NCBI GenBank assembly: GCA_016188625.1
Contig: JACPHL010000135.1
Span: 1 to 8,929, forward strand
DNA from: Candidatus Rokuibacteriota bacterium
GTDB lineage: Bacteria > Methylomirabilota > Methylomirabilia > Rokubacteriales > JACPHL01
Length of the DNA stretch: 8,929 nucleotides
Direction: 5' to 3'
In this document: piece after piece, positions 1-5,904 of the stretch
Layout: each line of letters opens with the position of its first letter
Position numbering within the stretch: the stretch's first letter is position 1
Program-made: the position numbers and the translations under genes
Notes under the pieces: model-generated
What the model was told of the DNA's origin: nothing
Databases searched by the model: none
What the model saw: only the letters and a program-made list of their open reading frames with translations

Positions 1-1
1 C

Positions 2-142
2 CTCGGGCTCGGCTACCCCAAGGCCGCGCGCTTCATCGACCTCATGGAGCAGGACAGGGTCATCGGCCCGGGGGACGGGGCCAAGCCGCGCCAGATCCTG
101 GTGGGCTTCGACTACCTCCACCGCCGCCCGGCCGGCCGCTAA
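2..142 (+). CDS. ftsK: DNA translocase FtsK, C-terminal end (partial)
   Basis: Only the last 46 codons are present; the gene enters from the left edge and ends with TAA. The translation contains LGYPKAARFIDLMEQDRVIG followed by GPGDGAKPRQIL. This is the signature of the FtsK/SpoIIIE gamma domain, the small winged helix that reads polar KOPS/SRS-type DNA motifs and orients the hexameric motor. In the family this tail follows the RecA-like motor domain, which would lie to the left of the window. FtsK pumps chromosome ends through the closing septum and activates dif recombination. The gamma-domain identity is clear from the A-R-x-I-D-x-M-E and G-P-x-D-G-x-K-P-R pattern. Motor type and membrane anchor cannot be assessed here. 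lolA downstream of ftsK is a familiar neighbourhood. Confidence 0.88.
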   Translation, partial: LGLGYPKAARFIDLMEQDRVIGPGDGAKPRQILVGFDYLHRRPAGR

Positions 143-173
143 CCTTCCCCTGGATTCCGGAGTCCCGGCTGAG

Positions 174-179
174 TACAAT
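174..179 (+). promoter_or_regulatory. Possible -10 element for the small zinc-motif gene
   Basis: TACAAT matches the sigma-70 -10 consensus at five of six bases and lies 45 nt before the preferred ATG at 219, in the short gap after ftsK. The -35 position (TGGATT at 151-156, 17-nt spacer) is a poor match, so this is a weak candidate only. Confidence 0.3.
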
Positions 180-218
180 GGGTATGTTGATCGCCTGATG
201 ACCCGGAGAGACAACACC

Positions 219-560
219 ATGGAAGGGATGCGACTCAGCGAGTTCTTGCGACAGGCGGGCCGGCCCCAGGCCTTCGGGCGCCTGGTGGACGGTTCCGCCG
301 CCTGCGCCGTCGCCCAGATCGTGGAGGAGGCCTTCGGGCTCGATCCCGCCAAGGTGGCGACCATGAAGGAGGCCGAGCTGCTGCGAGCGGTCCTGGCCGC
401 GTACCGCATCCGGATCCCCCGGATGCGGGTGGCCTGCCGGAAGTGCGGGGGGCCGGTCCAGCTCCCGGAGCAGCTCTGGCAGTACGTCGTCCACCTGAAC
501 GACCAGCACCTGGCGCCCCTCCACGTCATCGCGGATGCCCTGGAAGAGCTGGGGCTCTAG
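219..560 (+). CDS. Uncharacterised small protein with CxxC...HxxxxH motif
   Basis: This gene encodes a 113-aa protein that I cannot assign to a named function. The start is placed at the ATG at 219 because GGAGAG (205-210) sits 8 nt upstream; the in-frame ATG at 198 has no ribosome-binding site. The N-terminal half is helical and contains SAACAVAQIVEEAFGL. The C-terminal half carries C73-R-K-C76 and H92-L-N-D-Q-H97, a spacing compatible with a single zinc site, followed by a short helix (IADALEEL). HLNDxH followed by an IAdWLE-like helix recurs in small phage and bacterial proteins of unknown role, so a small zinc-binding adaptor or DNA-binding protein is conceivable. It lies between ftsK and lolA, with a structured spacer separating it from lolA. 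Codon use is GC-rich like the neighbours. The coding call is fairly sure; the function is unknown. Confidence 0.72.
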   Translation: MEGMRLSEFLRQAGRPQAFGRLVDGSAACAVAQIVEEAFGLDPAKVATMKEAELLRAVLAAYRIRIPRMRVACRKCGGPVQLPEQLWQYVVHLNDQHLAPLHVIADALEELGL

Positions 561-722
561 CCGCTAGGTCCCCGTCCGAGTATCGCTGTGCGCTCGGATG
601 CTCCGGACCCTTGGCTCGCGGATGGTATGGTCCGCTCCTGGCGCGGACTTGGCCCGCGTACCCTTGGGGGGAGGTTCGGAAGGGGGGCAGCGCCCCCCTC
701 CGAGGCCCGCTAGCCCCGCGCA
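561..722 (+). other. Structured 162-nt spacer before lolA
   Basis: I find no gene here. The stretch holds a 6-bp inverted repeat TCCGAG/CTCGGA (575-580 and 593-598, 12-nt loop) shortly after the preceding stop codon. It also holds GCGGA/TCCGC (618-622 and 631-635) and the strong hairpin at 676-703. No T-tract follows any of them and no good promoter is visible. It may end the upstream transcript or shape the lolA leader. Confidence 0.5.
676..703 (+). repeat. Strong GC hairpin just upstream of lolA
   Basis: TCGG-A-AGGGGGG (676-687) pairs with CCCCCCTCCGA (693-703). This makes an 11-bp stem with one bulged A (680) and a 5-nt loop. It ends 19 nt before the lolA ATG and contains the only purine runs near that start. 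lolA otherwise lacks a well-spaced Shine-Dalgarno sequence. It could be an interspersed palindromic repeat, an intrinsic-type terminator without a U-tract, or a translation-modulating structure. Confidence 0.5.
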
Positions 723-1403
723 ATGCATCACGGCGCGCGCGGACTGATCCTCAGCCTGCTGGTGGGTCTCGCCCTGCCCGCCGCGGGGGCTGCGGCGGAC
801 CTCGACGCGGTGGTCGCGCGCCTCGAGGCGACCTACGCCCAGCTCCGGGACCTCAAGGCCGAGTTCCGCCAGGTGAGCCACAACAAGGGCCTCGGCCAGA
901 CCATCGAGGCCGAGGGGACGCTCTTCCTCAAGAAGCCCGACAAGCTCCGCTGGGAGTTCCGGACCCCGACCCGGCAGGAGATCGTCTCCGACGGCGAGCG
1001 GCTCTGGATCCACACCCCGGACCTCCAGCAGGTCAACGTCGCCGAGACCCGCCGGGCCCTGGCCGGGCCGGCGGGGAGCTTCCTGGCGGGCCTGGGCCGC
1101 CTCCGGGAGAGCTTCAGCGTGCGCTTCCTCAACCCCGCCCAGCGGACCGACGAGGCCGGCCGGATTCTCCTCGACCTGGCCCCGAAGCAGCCCGAGCCCT
1201 CGCTGGCCCGGCTGATCGTGGCGGCGGACCCCGAGACGGGGCTCGTCCGGAAGGCCGTCGTCTACGACCAGTTCGGGAACACCGTCACCCTCACCTTCAC
1301 CCGGGTCAGCGTGAACCCCGGGCTTCCCGACGCCCTCTTCGCCTTCACCCCGCCCCCGGGGACCGCGGTGGTCCCCGTCCCCTCGCTGCCCGGCGCCCAG
1401 TGA
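723..1403 (+). CDS. lolA: Outer-membrane lipoprotein carrier protein LolA
   Basis: This encodes a 226-aa periplasmic chaperone that takes mature lipoproteins from the inner-membrane LolCDE transporter and shuttles them to the outer membrane. The first ~25 residues form a Sec signal peptide: basic start (MHHGAR), hydrophobic core [13 protein letters not shown], and an AGAAA cleavage region without a lipobox cysteine. The mature part shows family landmarks: [26 protein letters not shown], the [20 protein letters not shown] strand-turn pattern, and a C-terminal [20 protein letters not shown]. The length fits the family (about 200-230 aa). No canonical Shine-Dalgarno precedes the ATG; CGAGG lies about 17 nt away. 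yajQ starts 13 nt after the stop, so the two are probably cotranscribed. The gene implies a diderm envelope. Identification is confident at family level. Confidence 0.9.
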   Translation: MHHGARGLILSLLVGLALPAAGAAADLDAVVARLEATYAQLRDLKAEFRQVSHNKGLGQTIEAEGTLFLKKPDKLRWEFRTPTRQEIVSDGERLWIHTPDLQQVNVAETRRALAGPAGSFLAGLGRLRESFSVRFLNPAQRTDEAGRILLDLAPKQPEPSLARLIVAADPETGLVRKAVVYDQFGNTVTLTFTRVSVNPGLPDALFAFTPPPGTAVVPVPSLPGAQ

Positions 1404-1416
1404 GCGCCCCCGGCCG

Positions 1417-1905
1417 ATGAACACCTTCGACATCGTCTGCAAGATCGACCTCCAGGAGGTGGCCAACGCGGTCCACCAGGCCCAGAAGGAGATCGGCCAG
1501 CGCTACGACCTCAAGCAGACGCGGACCGAGATCGTCCAGGACAAGGAGGGGCTCGCCGTCACCACCGACGACGAGTACACCCTCCGGCAGGTCCTCGACG
1601 TGCTCCAGTCCAAGCTCCACCGCCGGGGCGTGCCGCTCAAGGCCCTCTCCTACGGGAAGGTCGAGCCGGCGGCGGGCGGGGCGGTGCGGCAGCGGATCGG
1701 CCTCCAGCAGGGGATCCCCATGGAGAAGGCCCGGGAGATCGTGAAGCTCGTCCGCGAGACCAAGCTCAAGGTCCAGGCCCAGATCCAGGGGGACCAGGTG
1801 CGGGTCTCGGGGAAGAACCGGGACGACCTCCAGGCCGTGATCCGCCTGCTCAAGGAGCAGGACCTCGGGATCGAGATGCAGTTCACCAACTACCGCTCGG
1901 ACTGA
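1417..1905 (+). CDS. yajQ: YajQ-family nucleotide-binding protein
   Basis: This encodes a 162-aa cytosolic protein with the YajQ/UPF0234 pattern from end to end. The N-terminus [15 protein letters not shown] corresponds to the usual MPSFDxVSExDxxEV. The middle has [14 protein letters not shown], and the C-terminus has [20 protein letters not shown] followed by QFTNYR. The fold is a pair of ferredoxin-like domains. Members bind RNA or nucleotides, and some (for example in Xanthomonas) bind cyclic di-GMP and co-regulate transcription; whether this one does cannot be read from the sequence. The length is normal and no domain is missing. The ATG lies 13 nt downstream of the lolA stop in a short spacer. 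The GC-rich codon use matches the core genes and contrasts with the toxin-antitoxin insert that follows. Confidence 0.93.
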   Translation: MNTFDIVCKIDLQEVANAVHQAQKEIGQRYDLKQTRTEIVQDKEGLAVTTDDEYTLRQVLDVLQSKLHRRGVPLKALSYGKVEPAAGGAVRQRIGLQQGIPMEKAREIVKLVRETKLKVQAQIQGDQVRVSGKNRDDLQAVIRLLKEQDLGIEMQFTNYRSD

Positions 1906-1928
1906 GCCACCACCGCCCGGCTGCTCGG

Positions 1929-1958
1929 TTGCTCCAGGTGCCACACTTGTGATACACT
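1929..1958 (+). promoter_or_regulatory. Promoter and likely operator of the toxin-antitoxin pair
   Basis: TTGCTC (1929-1934) and TACACT (1953-1958) are separated by 18 nt. A TG one base upstream (1950-1951) makes an extended -10. The palindrome CACA-CT-TGTG (1942-1951) sits in the spacer and is a plausible operator for the RHH antitoxin. The predicted transcription start (~1965) is only a few bases before the ATG at 1969, so the message would be leaderless or nearly so. Confidence 0.6.
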
Positions 1959-1968
1959 TCATTTCGTC

Positions 1969-2208
1969 ATGCCGGCCAAGAACCCGCGAGTAAACGTCGT
2001 CCTCGAGCGCCCAGTCTACGAGGCGCTCAAGCGCCTCGCTCAGCGGGAGGGGACCTCGCTCTCGCTGAAGGCGAGGGATCTCCTCCGCGACGCGCTGGAG
2101 ACGTACGAGGATCTGGCGCTCGGCGTAATTGCCGAAGAGCGTGAGCGGACATTTGATCGGTCTCGCGCCCTCTCCCATCGTGAGGTTTGGAGGTCCAAGA
2201 GGCGCTGA
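1969..2208 (+). CDS. Ribbon-helix-helix antitoxin (RelB/CopG-like)
   Basis: This encodes a 79-aa antitoxin candidate. Residues 6-45 fit a ribbon-helix-helix DNA-binding fold: a short strand (RVNVVLE), helix A (RPVYEALKRLAQREG), a turn with serines, then helix B (LSLKARDLLRDALETYED). The remainder is charged and ends in ALSHREVWRSKRR; an LSHxEVW-type tail is common in antitoxins paired with RelE/ParE toxins and would wrap the toxin. The stop codon directly abuts the GTG of the toxin gene (no intervening base), so translation is coupled. The protein probably represses its own operon through the palindrome in the promoter. Base composition is lower in GC than yajQ or rimO, consistent with acquisition. 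The exact antitoxin family name is uncertain. Confidence 0.8.
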   Translation: MPAKNPRVNVVLERPVYEALKRLAQREGTSLSLKARDLLRDALETYEDLALGVIAEERERTFDRSRALSHREVWRSKRR

Positions 2209-2496
2209 GTGCCCTACACCCTTCGGTATCACCCGGAGGTGGCAGCGGACGACGTTCCTGACATTCCCGCGAATCTTCGCCGCCGCGTGTCCCGGGCTAT
2301 CGAGACGCGGCTCACCGTGAATCCCGAGCGCTACGGCACACCGCTCAGGGGCGCGTTCAGAGGATACTGGAAGCTCAGGGTGGGAGATTACCGGGTCGTC
2401 TTCAAGATCGTCGGTTCGGAGGTCTGGACCCTGGCAATCCTCCACCGCAAGACAGTGTACGAAATGGTGACCACGCGCCTGGGATGGCAGCCGTGA
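2209..2496 (+). CDS. RelE/ParE-superfamily toxin
   Basis: This encodes a 95-aa protein with the RelE/ParE toxin fold. The N-terminal strand YTLRYHPEVAADDV leads into an alpha hairpin (NLRRRVSRAIETRL). Then comes the diagnostic PLRGAFRGYWKLRVGDYRVV (about residues 45-64), strand FKIVGSEVWTLAILHRK, and a short C-terminal YEMVTTRL. RelE-type members cleave mRNA in the ribosomal A site; ParE-type members poison gyrase. R57, R62 and the H79-R-K stretch are candidate functional residues, but the sequence alone does not decide between the two activities. It starts with GTG immediately after the antitoxin TGA, with AGAGG (2198-2202) 6 nt upstream inside the antitoxin gene. The length is typical and no disruption is visible. 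Confidence 0.85.
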   Translation: MPYTLRYHPEVAADDVPDIPANLRRRVSRAIETRLTVNPERYGTPLRGAFRGYWKLRVGDYRVVFKIVGSEVWTLAILHRKTVYEMVTTRLGWQP

Positions 2497-2517
2497 CCAC
2501 GACGACAGTGATACCGC

Positions 2518-2757
2518 ATGGCTAAAGTTCCACCAGATAAACAAGCGATTCTGGATGCGATCCGCAAGGTGGTCCACGACGGGCGGAAGCCGTCCAGAGC
2601 CCACCGGGCCGCGGTCCTTGCCCGCCGGGGGCTCATCACCCTGCCCCAGGGGACCCCTGATCTTTGCACCCGGCCGGTCGCCATCAGGGGAGAGCCGATC
2701 TCGCGGACCCTGATCCGAGACCGGCGATCCTGTTCCTCTGGCATCGCCGCGCCATGA
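2518..2757 (+). CDS. Short antitoxin-like ORF overlapping the rimO start
   Basis: This is a 79-codon ORF beginning ATG-GCT-AAA 21 nt after the toxin stop, with no clear Shine-Dalgarno. The first part (MAKVPPDKQAILDAIRKVV) uses AT-richer codons than the core genes. The middle reads ARRGLITLPQG and then RPVAIRGEPISRTLIRDRR. To my eye this resembles the C-terminal toxin-binding tail of VapB/Phd-type antitoxins (G-x-P-[IL]-S-x-T-[LV]-I-x-D-R-R). The last residues (SCSSGIAAP) look unlike such proteins, and no toxin gene follows. The TGA overlaps the rimO ATG (ATGA, 2754-2757). It could be a decayed antitoxin remnant, an orphan antitoxin, or a short coupled leader ORF for rimO. Coding status is uncertain and the family resemblance comes from memory. 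Confidence 0.4.
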   Translation: MAKVPPDKQAILDAIRKVVHDGRKPSRAHRAAVLARRGLITLPQGTPDLCTRPVAIRGEPISRTLIRDRRSCSSGIAAP

Positions 2758-4073
2758 AGGTCCACCTCGTCAGCCTCGGCTGCCCGAAGAACCAGGTCGA
2801 TTCCGAGCTGATGCTCGGGTTCCTGGCCCGGGCCGGCGCCGAGCCCGCCCCGGTTGAGGAGGCCGACTGCCTCGTCGTCAACACCTGCGCCTTCATCGAC
2901 CGGGCCCGCGAGGAGTCGGTCGAGACGATCCTGGAGCTGGCCCGGTGGAAGGCCCGAGGCCCAGCCCGCCACCTCGTCGTCACCGGCTGCCTGCCGCAGC
3001 GCTACGGCGGCGAGCTCCTGGCCGAGCTGCCGGAGGTGGACGCGATCCTCGGCACCGGGGAGCTTGACCGGATCGTCGAGGTCGTGCAGCGCCTGGACGG
3101 CCGGCGGGAGTGGGTCGCCGGCGCCCCGCCGGGCTACCTCTACCCCGCCACCGCGCCCCGGCGCCGCCTCGCCCGGGTCCCTTACGCCTACGTGAAGATC
3201 GCCGAGGGGTGCGACATGGGGTGCACCTTCTGCGCGATCCCGGCCATGCGCGGCCGCCACCGGAGCCGGCCGGTCGCCGACATCGTGGCCGAGGTCGAGG
3301 CGCTCGCGGCCGAAGGGGTGAAGGAGGTCGTGCTGGTCTCCCAGGACACCCTGGCCTACGGCCGAGACCGGCGCGGCGAGGGGGACTTCGGCGATCTCCT
3401 CCTCGCCCTCTCCGAGACGCCGATCCCCTGGATCCGCCACCTCTACCTCCACCCCGCCCACGTCCACGACCGCCTCCTCGCCAAGCTCGCCCGCGCCCGC
3501 GCTCTGCCGTACATCGACCTCCCGATCCAGCACGCCGACGACGGGATCCTCCGCGCGATGCGCCGGGGCGTGACCCGGCGGCGGATGGCCGAGGTCATCG
3601 CCGGCTTCCGCGAGGCCCTCCCCGGCGCGACGCTCCGCACCACGGTCCTGGTCGGCTTCCCCGGCGAGGACGAGGCCGCCTTCGAGACCCTCCTCGAGTT
3701 CATCGAGGAGCAACGCTTCGACCGCCTCGGGGTCTTCACCTACTCCCGGGAGGAGGGGACCCCGGCGGCCGCGATGGGCGGGGAGGTGCCGGAGGAGGTT
3801 GCCGCCGAGCGGTCCCGGCTCGTCCAGGAGACCCAGGACCGGCTCGCCTGGGAGCGGCAGCGGGCCCTCCTCGGCGAGGTCGTGGAGGTCCTGGTGGACG
3901 GCCCGAGCCAGGACCCCGCCTTCGCCTGGGAGGGGCGGACGCCAGGCCAGGCGCCGGAGATCGATGGGGTCGTCTATTTCCGGGGATCGCGCCTCGCCCC
4001 CGGCCGCTTCGTCCCCGTCCGGATCGTCGAGGTCGAAGGGTACGAGCTGGTCGGCGAGCCGCTCGCCCGCTGA
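2754..4073 (+). CDS. rimO: Ribosomal protein S12 methylthiotransferase RimO
   Basis: This encodes a 439-aa radical-SAM methylthiotransferase that adds a methylthio group to the conserved aspartate of ribosomal protein S12. The UPF0004 domain carries three cluster cysteines, C10 (LGCPKNQVDSE), C45 (NTCAFID) and C79 (TGCLPQRY). The radical-SAM triad is C153-x3-C157-x2-C160 in EGCDMGCTFCAIP. The C-terminal TRAM region contains WEGRTPGQAPEIDGVVYF. LGCPKNxVDSE and AIPxxRGxxRSR favour RimO over the tRNA-modifying paralogue MiaB. The start is set at the ATG at 2754, because the N-terminus MKVHLVSLGC then matches the family; a reading from further upstream would add a non-homologous leader. It overlaps the preceding small ORF by 4 nt and is followed directly by pgpA. 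The length is normal. Confidence 0.95.
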   Translation: MKVHLVSLGCPKNQVDSELMLGFLARAGAEPAPVEEADCLVVNTCAFIDRAREESVETILELARWKARGPARHLVVTGCLPQRYGGELLAELPEVDAILGTGELDRIVEVVQRLDGRREWVAGAPPGYLYPATAPRRRLARVPYAYVKIAEGCDMGCTFCAIPAMRGRHRSRPVADIVAEVEALAAEGVKEVVLVSQDTLAYGRDRRGEGDFGDLLLALSETPIPWIRHLYLHPAHVHDRLLAKLARARALPYIDLPIQHADDGILRAMRRGVTRRRMAEVIAGFREALPGATLRTTVLVGFPGEDEAAFETLLEFIEEQRFDRLGVFTYSREEGTPAAAMGGEVPEEVAAERSRLVQETQDRLAWERQRALLGEVVEVLVDGPSQDPAFAWEGRTPGQAPEIDGVVYFRGSRLAPGRFVPVRIVEVEGYELVGEPLAR

Positions 4074-4080
4074 GGTCGGC

Positions 4081-4527
4081 CTGGATCGCCCGGCGTTCTG
4101 GATCGCCACCTGCGCCGGGATCGGCTACGCCCCTGTCGCCCCGGGGACCCTGGCGAGCCTCCCGGTCGCCCTCCTGCTCTGGCTCCTCGCGCCCTCGGAC
4201 CGGGCCGTCCTCGGCCTCGCCGTCGTCGCCGCCGGCCTCGGGATCTGGGCGGCTGGCAGGGTGGAGGCGGCCAGCGGGGTCAAGGACCCCGGCATCATCG
4301 TCGTGGACGAGGTCGCCGGGATGCTCGTCGCCGCCCTCGGCCAGCCGCGGAGCTGGGGGTGGCTCCTGGCGCTCTTCGTCCTCTTCCGGGGGTTCGACAT
4401 CTGGAAGCCGTTCCCGATCCGGCGGCTCCAGGCCTGGCCCGGCGGGCTCGGCGTCGTGGCCGACGACCTCCTGGCCGGCCTTTACGCCAATCTACTCCTC
4501 CAGTTCGTGCGCCTTCTCGTCCAGTGA
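4081..4527 (+). CDS. pgpA: Phosphatidylglycerophosphatase A (probable CTG start)
   Basis: This encodes about 148 aa of an integral membrane phosphatase that converts phosphatidylglycerol phosphate to phosphatidylglycerol. PgpA landmarks are in order: GYAPVAPGTLASLP near the N-terminus, DPGIIVVDEVAGM (about 69-81) with acidic metal-binding residues, FRGFDIWKPFPI (102-113), and GGLGVVADDLLAGLYA (121-136). Hydrophobic segments alternate as expected. The start is unusual. No ATG, GTG or TTG is in frame between the rimO stop (4071-4073) and the conserved region. CTG at 4081 has GAGG (4072-4075) 5 nt upstream, overlapping the rimO stop codon. The nearest in-frame ATG (3964) lies 110 nt inside rimO and would add 39 non-homologous residues. 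The stop overlaps the cinA GTG. Identity is confident; the start codon is inferred. Confidence 0.88.
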   Translation: MDRPAFWIATCAGIGYAPVAPGTLASLPVALLLWLLAPSDRAVLGLAVVAAGLGIWAAGRVEAASGVKDPGIIVVDEVAGMLVAALGQPRSWGWLLALFVLFRGFDIWKPFPIRRLQAWPGGLGVVADDLLAGLYANLLLQFVRLLVQ

Positions 4528-5765
4528 ACGGCGCGGAGCTCCTCGTCCTCACCCCTGAGCCCGACTGGGAGGACGCCGGGACGGCGGCGCTGGCCCGGCT
4601 CCTGGCCGCCCGCGGGCTCTCCGTCACGGTCCGGCGCCTCGTCCCCGAGGAGGCCGAGGTCGAGCGCGCGCTCCGCCAGGCCCTCGAGGGGCGCGCCCTG
4701 GTCGTCGTCCTGGAGGAGGCGGCCGGGGCGCTCGCCCGGCGACTCCTCGCGCGCCTCCTCGGCTCCCGGCTGGTCCTGAGCGAGCGGCTGCTGGAGGCCC
4801 TCGCCGCTGACTTCCAGGCCCGGGGGCAGGCGATGCCCCGCGAGGCCGAGCAGCTCGCCCTGGTCCCTCACGGCGCCACCGTGCTCGCGCCCTCGACCGG
4901 AGGCCCCCCGGGTCTTCTGGTGGAGGCCCCCACCGCCCTGATCGCCCTCCTGCCCGCGGGCGCCCCACCCGGCCCCGTCCTCGATCAGCTCTGGCCGCGC
5001 TTCGAGGCGCGCGCCCGGCGGGAAGAGGTGACCGCGGTGCGGACCCTGAAGGCGATCGGGCTCGACCCCGGGGAGGTGGAGGCCCGCCTGACCGCGCGGC
5101 TCGGTGACCGGCCGGACCTCGCCGTCCGCTGCTACCCCCATCACGGCGAGGTCTGGGTGCGCCTGGTCGCCCGTGGCGCCACCGCCGCCGGCGCCGAGGC
5201 GACCCTCGCCCGTGTCGAGCCGGTGATCGCGGAGATCCTCGGCGAGGCGTGCTACGGGCGCGATGAGGAGCCGCTGGAGGCGGTCGTCGGGCGGCTGCTC
5301 AGGGAGCGGGGCCTCACCCTCGCCGTGGCCGAGTCGTGCACCGGGGGCCTCCTCGGGCACCGGCTCACCGAGGTCCCTGGCAGCTCGGCCTACTTCGAGC
5401 GGGGGCTCGTCGTCTACTCCAACGAGGCCAAGCAGGCCCTGCTCGGCGTCCCCGCGTCCCTCCTGGCCGCCCACGGGGCGGTCTCTCGGCCCGTGGCGGA
5501 GGTGATGGCGCGCGGGGTCCGGGAGCGGGCGGGGACCGACCTCGGCCTGGCGGTGACCGGGATCGCCGGCCCCGAGGGGGGGAGCCCGGCCAAGCCCGTG
5601 GGCACCGTCTTCATCGCCGTGGCCGGCGCTGACGGGGTCGAGGCGCGGGGCTTTCGGTTCGGCGGCGACCGGAGCGAGAACAAGGCCCTCTCCGCCCTCT
5701 GGGCGCTCGAGCTGCTCCGCCGCCACCTCCTCCGGCGCCCCCCCACGGGAGGCGTATCGGCTTGA
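4524..5765 (+). CDS. cinA: CinA-like protein: degenerate N-domain, intact NMN amidohydrolase
   Basis: This encodes a 413-aa protein beginning at GTG, which overlaps the pgpA stop (GTGA, 4524-4527). The C-terminal third is a complete PncC/CinA nicotinamide-mononucleotide deamidase domain: AESCTGG (269-275), PGSSAYFERGLVVYSNEAK, LLAAHGAVSRPVAEVMARG, TGIAGPEGG (345-353) and KPVGTV (357-362). It should convert NMN to nicotinate mononucleotide in pyridine salvage. The first ~170 residues align in position with the COG1058 (MoCF-like) domain, keeping fragments such as FQARGQAMPREAEQLALVP and a GATVLAP stretch. The usual GDELL, TGGLGPTxDD and LPGVPxEM motifs are absent; at their places I read TPEPDWEDAG, LEEAAGALA and LPAGAPPG. 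The ADP-ribose pyrophosphatase activity is therefore probably lost. The reading frame is intact throughout. Confidence 0.88.
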   Translation: MNGAELLVLTPEPDWEDAGTAALARLLAARGLSVTVRRLVPEEAEVERALRQALEGRALVVVLEEAAGALARRLLARLLGSRLVLSERLLEALAADFQARGQAMPREAEQLALVPHGATVLAPSTGGPPGLLVEAPTALIALLPAGAPPGPVLDQLWPRFEARARREEVTAVRTLKAIGLDPGEVEARLTARLGDRPDLAVRCYPHHGEVWVRLVARGATAAGAEATLARVEPVIAEILGEACYGRDEEPLEAVVGRLLRERGLTLAVAESCTGGLLGHRLTEVPGSSAYFERGLVVYSNEAKQALLGVPASLLAAHGAVSRPVAEVMARGVRERAGTDLGLAVTGIAGPEGGSPAKPVGTVFIAVAGADGVEARGFRFGGDRSENKALSALWALELLRRHLLRRPPTGGVSA

Positions 5766-5819
5766 GGTCAGGCGTCTCGATGGGGATTCACCCTCGTCGC
5801 CCGGACCCCTCGCGGGCCC

Positions 5820-5836
5820 CCGCAGAATCCCTGCGG
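5820..5836 (+). repeat. Small hairpin after cinA
   Basis: CCGCAG (5820-5825) and CTGCGG (5831-5836) form a perfect 6-bp stem with a 5-nt loop, 55 nt after the cinA stop. No T-run follows. It may contribute to 3'-end formation, but this is not established. Confidence 0.35.
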
Positions 5837-5860
5837 AGCCACATCGCTCCCGCCGACCGA

Positions 5861-5887
5861 CCGGCTGGCATCCTCCTTGCTGGCCGG
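5861..5887 (+). promoter_or_regulatory. Leader hairpin with TCCTCC loop before thpR
   Basis: CCGGCTGGCA (5861-5870) pairs with TGCTGGCCGG (5878-5887) over 10 bp, including two G-U pairs. The 7-nt loop reads TCCTCCT, which is complementary to a Shine-Dalgarno core. The structure ends 17 nt before the thpR ATG, where the local ribosome-binding site is weak. A role in translation control is inference. Confidence 0.4.
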
Positions 5888-5904
5888 AGCAGGGTGCCGG
5901 CGGC

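Noticed and set aside
198-218. Earlier ATG for the small zinc-motif gene
   Set aside because: No Shine-Dalgarno precedes 198, whereas GGAGAG precedes 219 by 8 nt; the seven extra codons cover that ribosome-binding site.
443-1420. + strand open frame spanning the end of the small zinc-motif gene, the spacer and lolA
   Set aside because: Low-complexity Pro/Arg/Gly/Ala translation in a frame offset from lolA and yajQ, which have clear family motifs.
1906-2517. Whether the RHH/RelE-type insert is also an integron cassette
   Set aside because: I found no complementary RYYYAAC/GTTRRRY pair at its ends and no attC-like hairpin after the toxin stop.
2664-2753. Extended RimO start upstream of 2754
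   Set aside because: The extra residues do not resemble RimO N-termini; MKVHLVSLGCPKN at 2754 matches the family.
2388-4109. Long open frame on the - strand opposite rimO (573 codons)
   Set aside because: It is the antisense shadow of a GC-rich gene: the product is repetitive in Gly, Pro, Arg, Glu and Asp without family motifs, and rimO on the + strand is complete and unambiguous.
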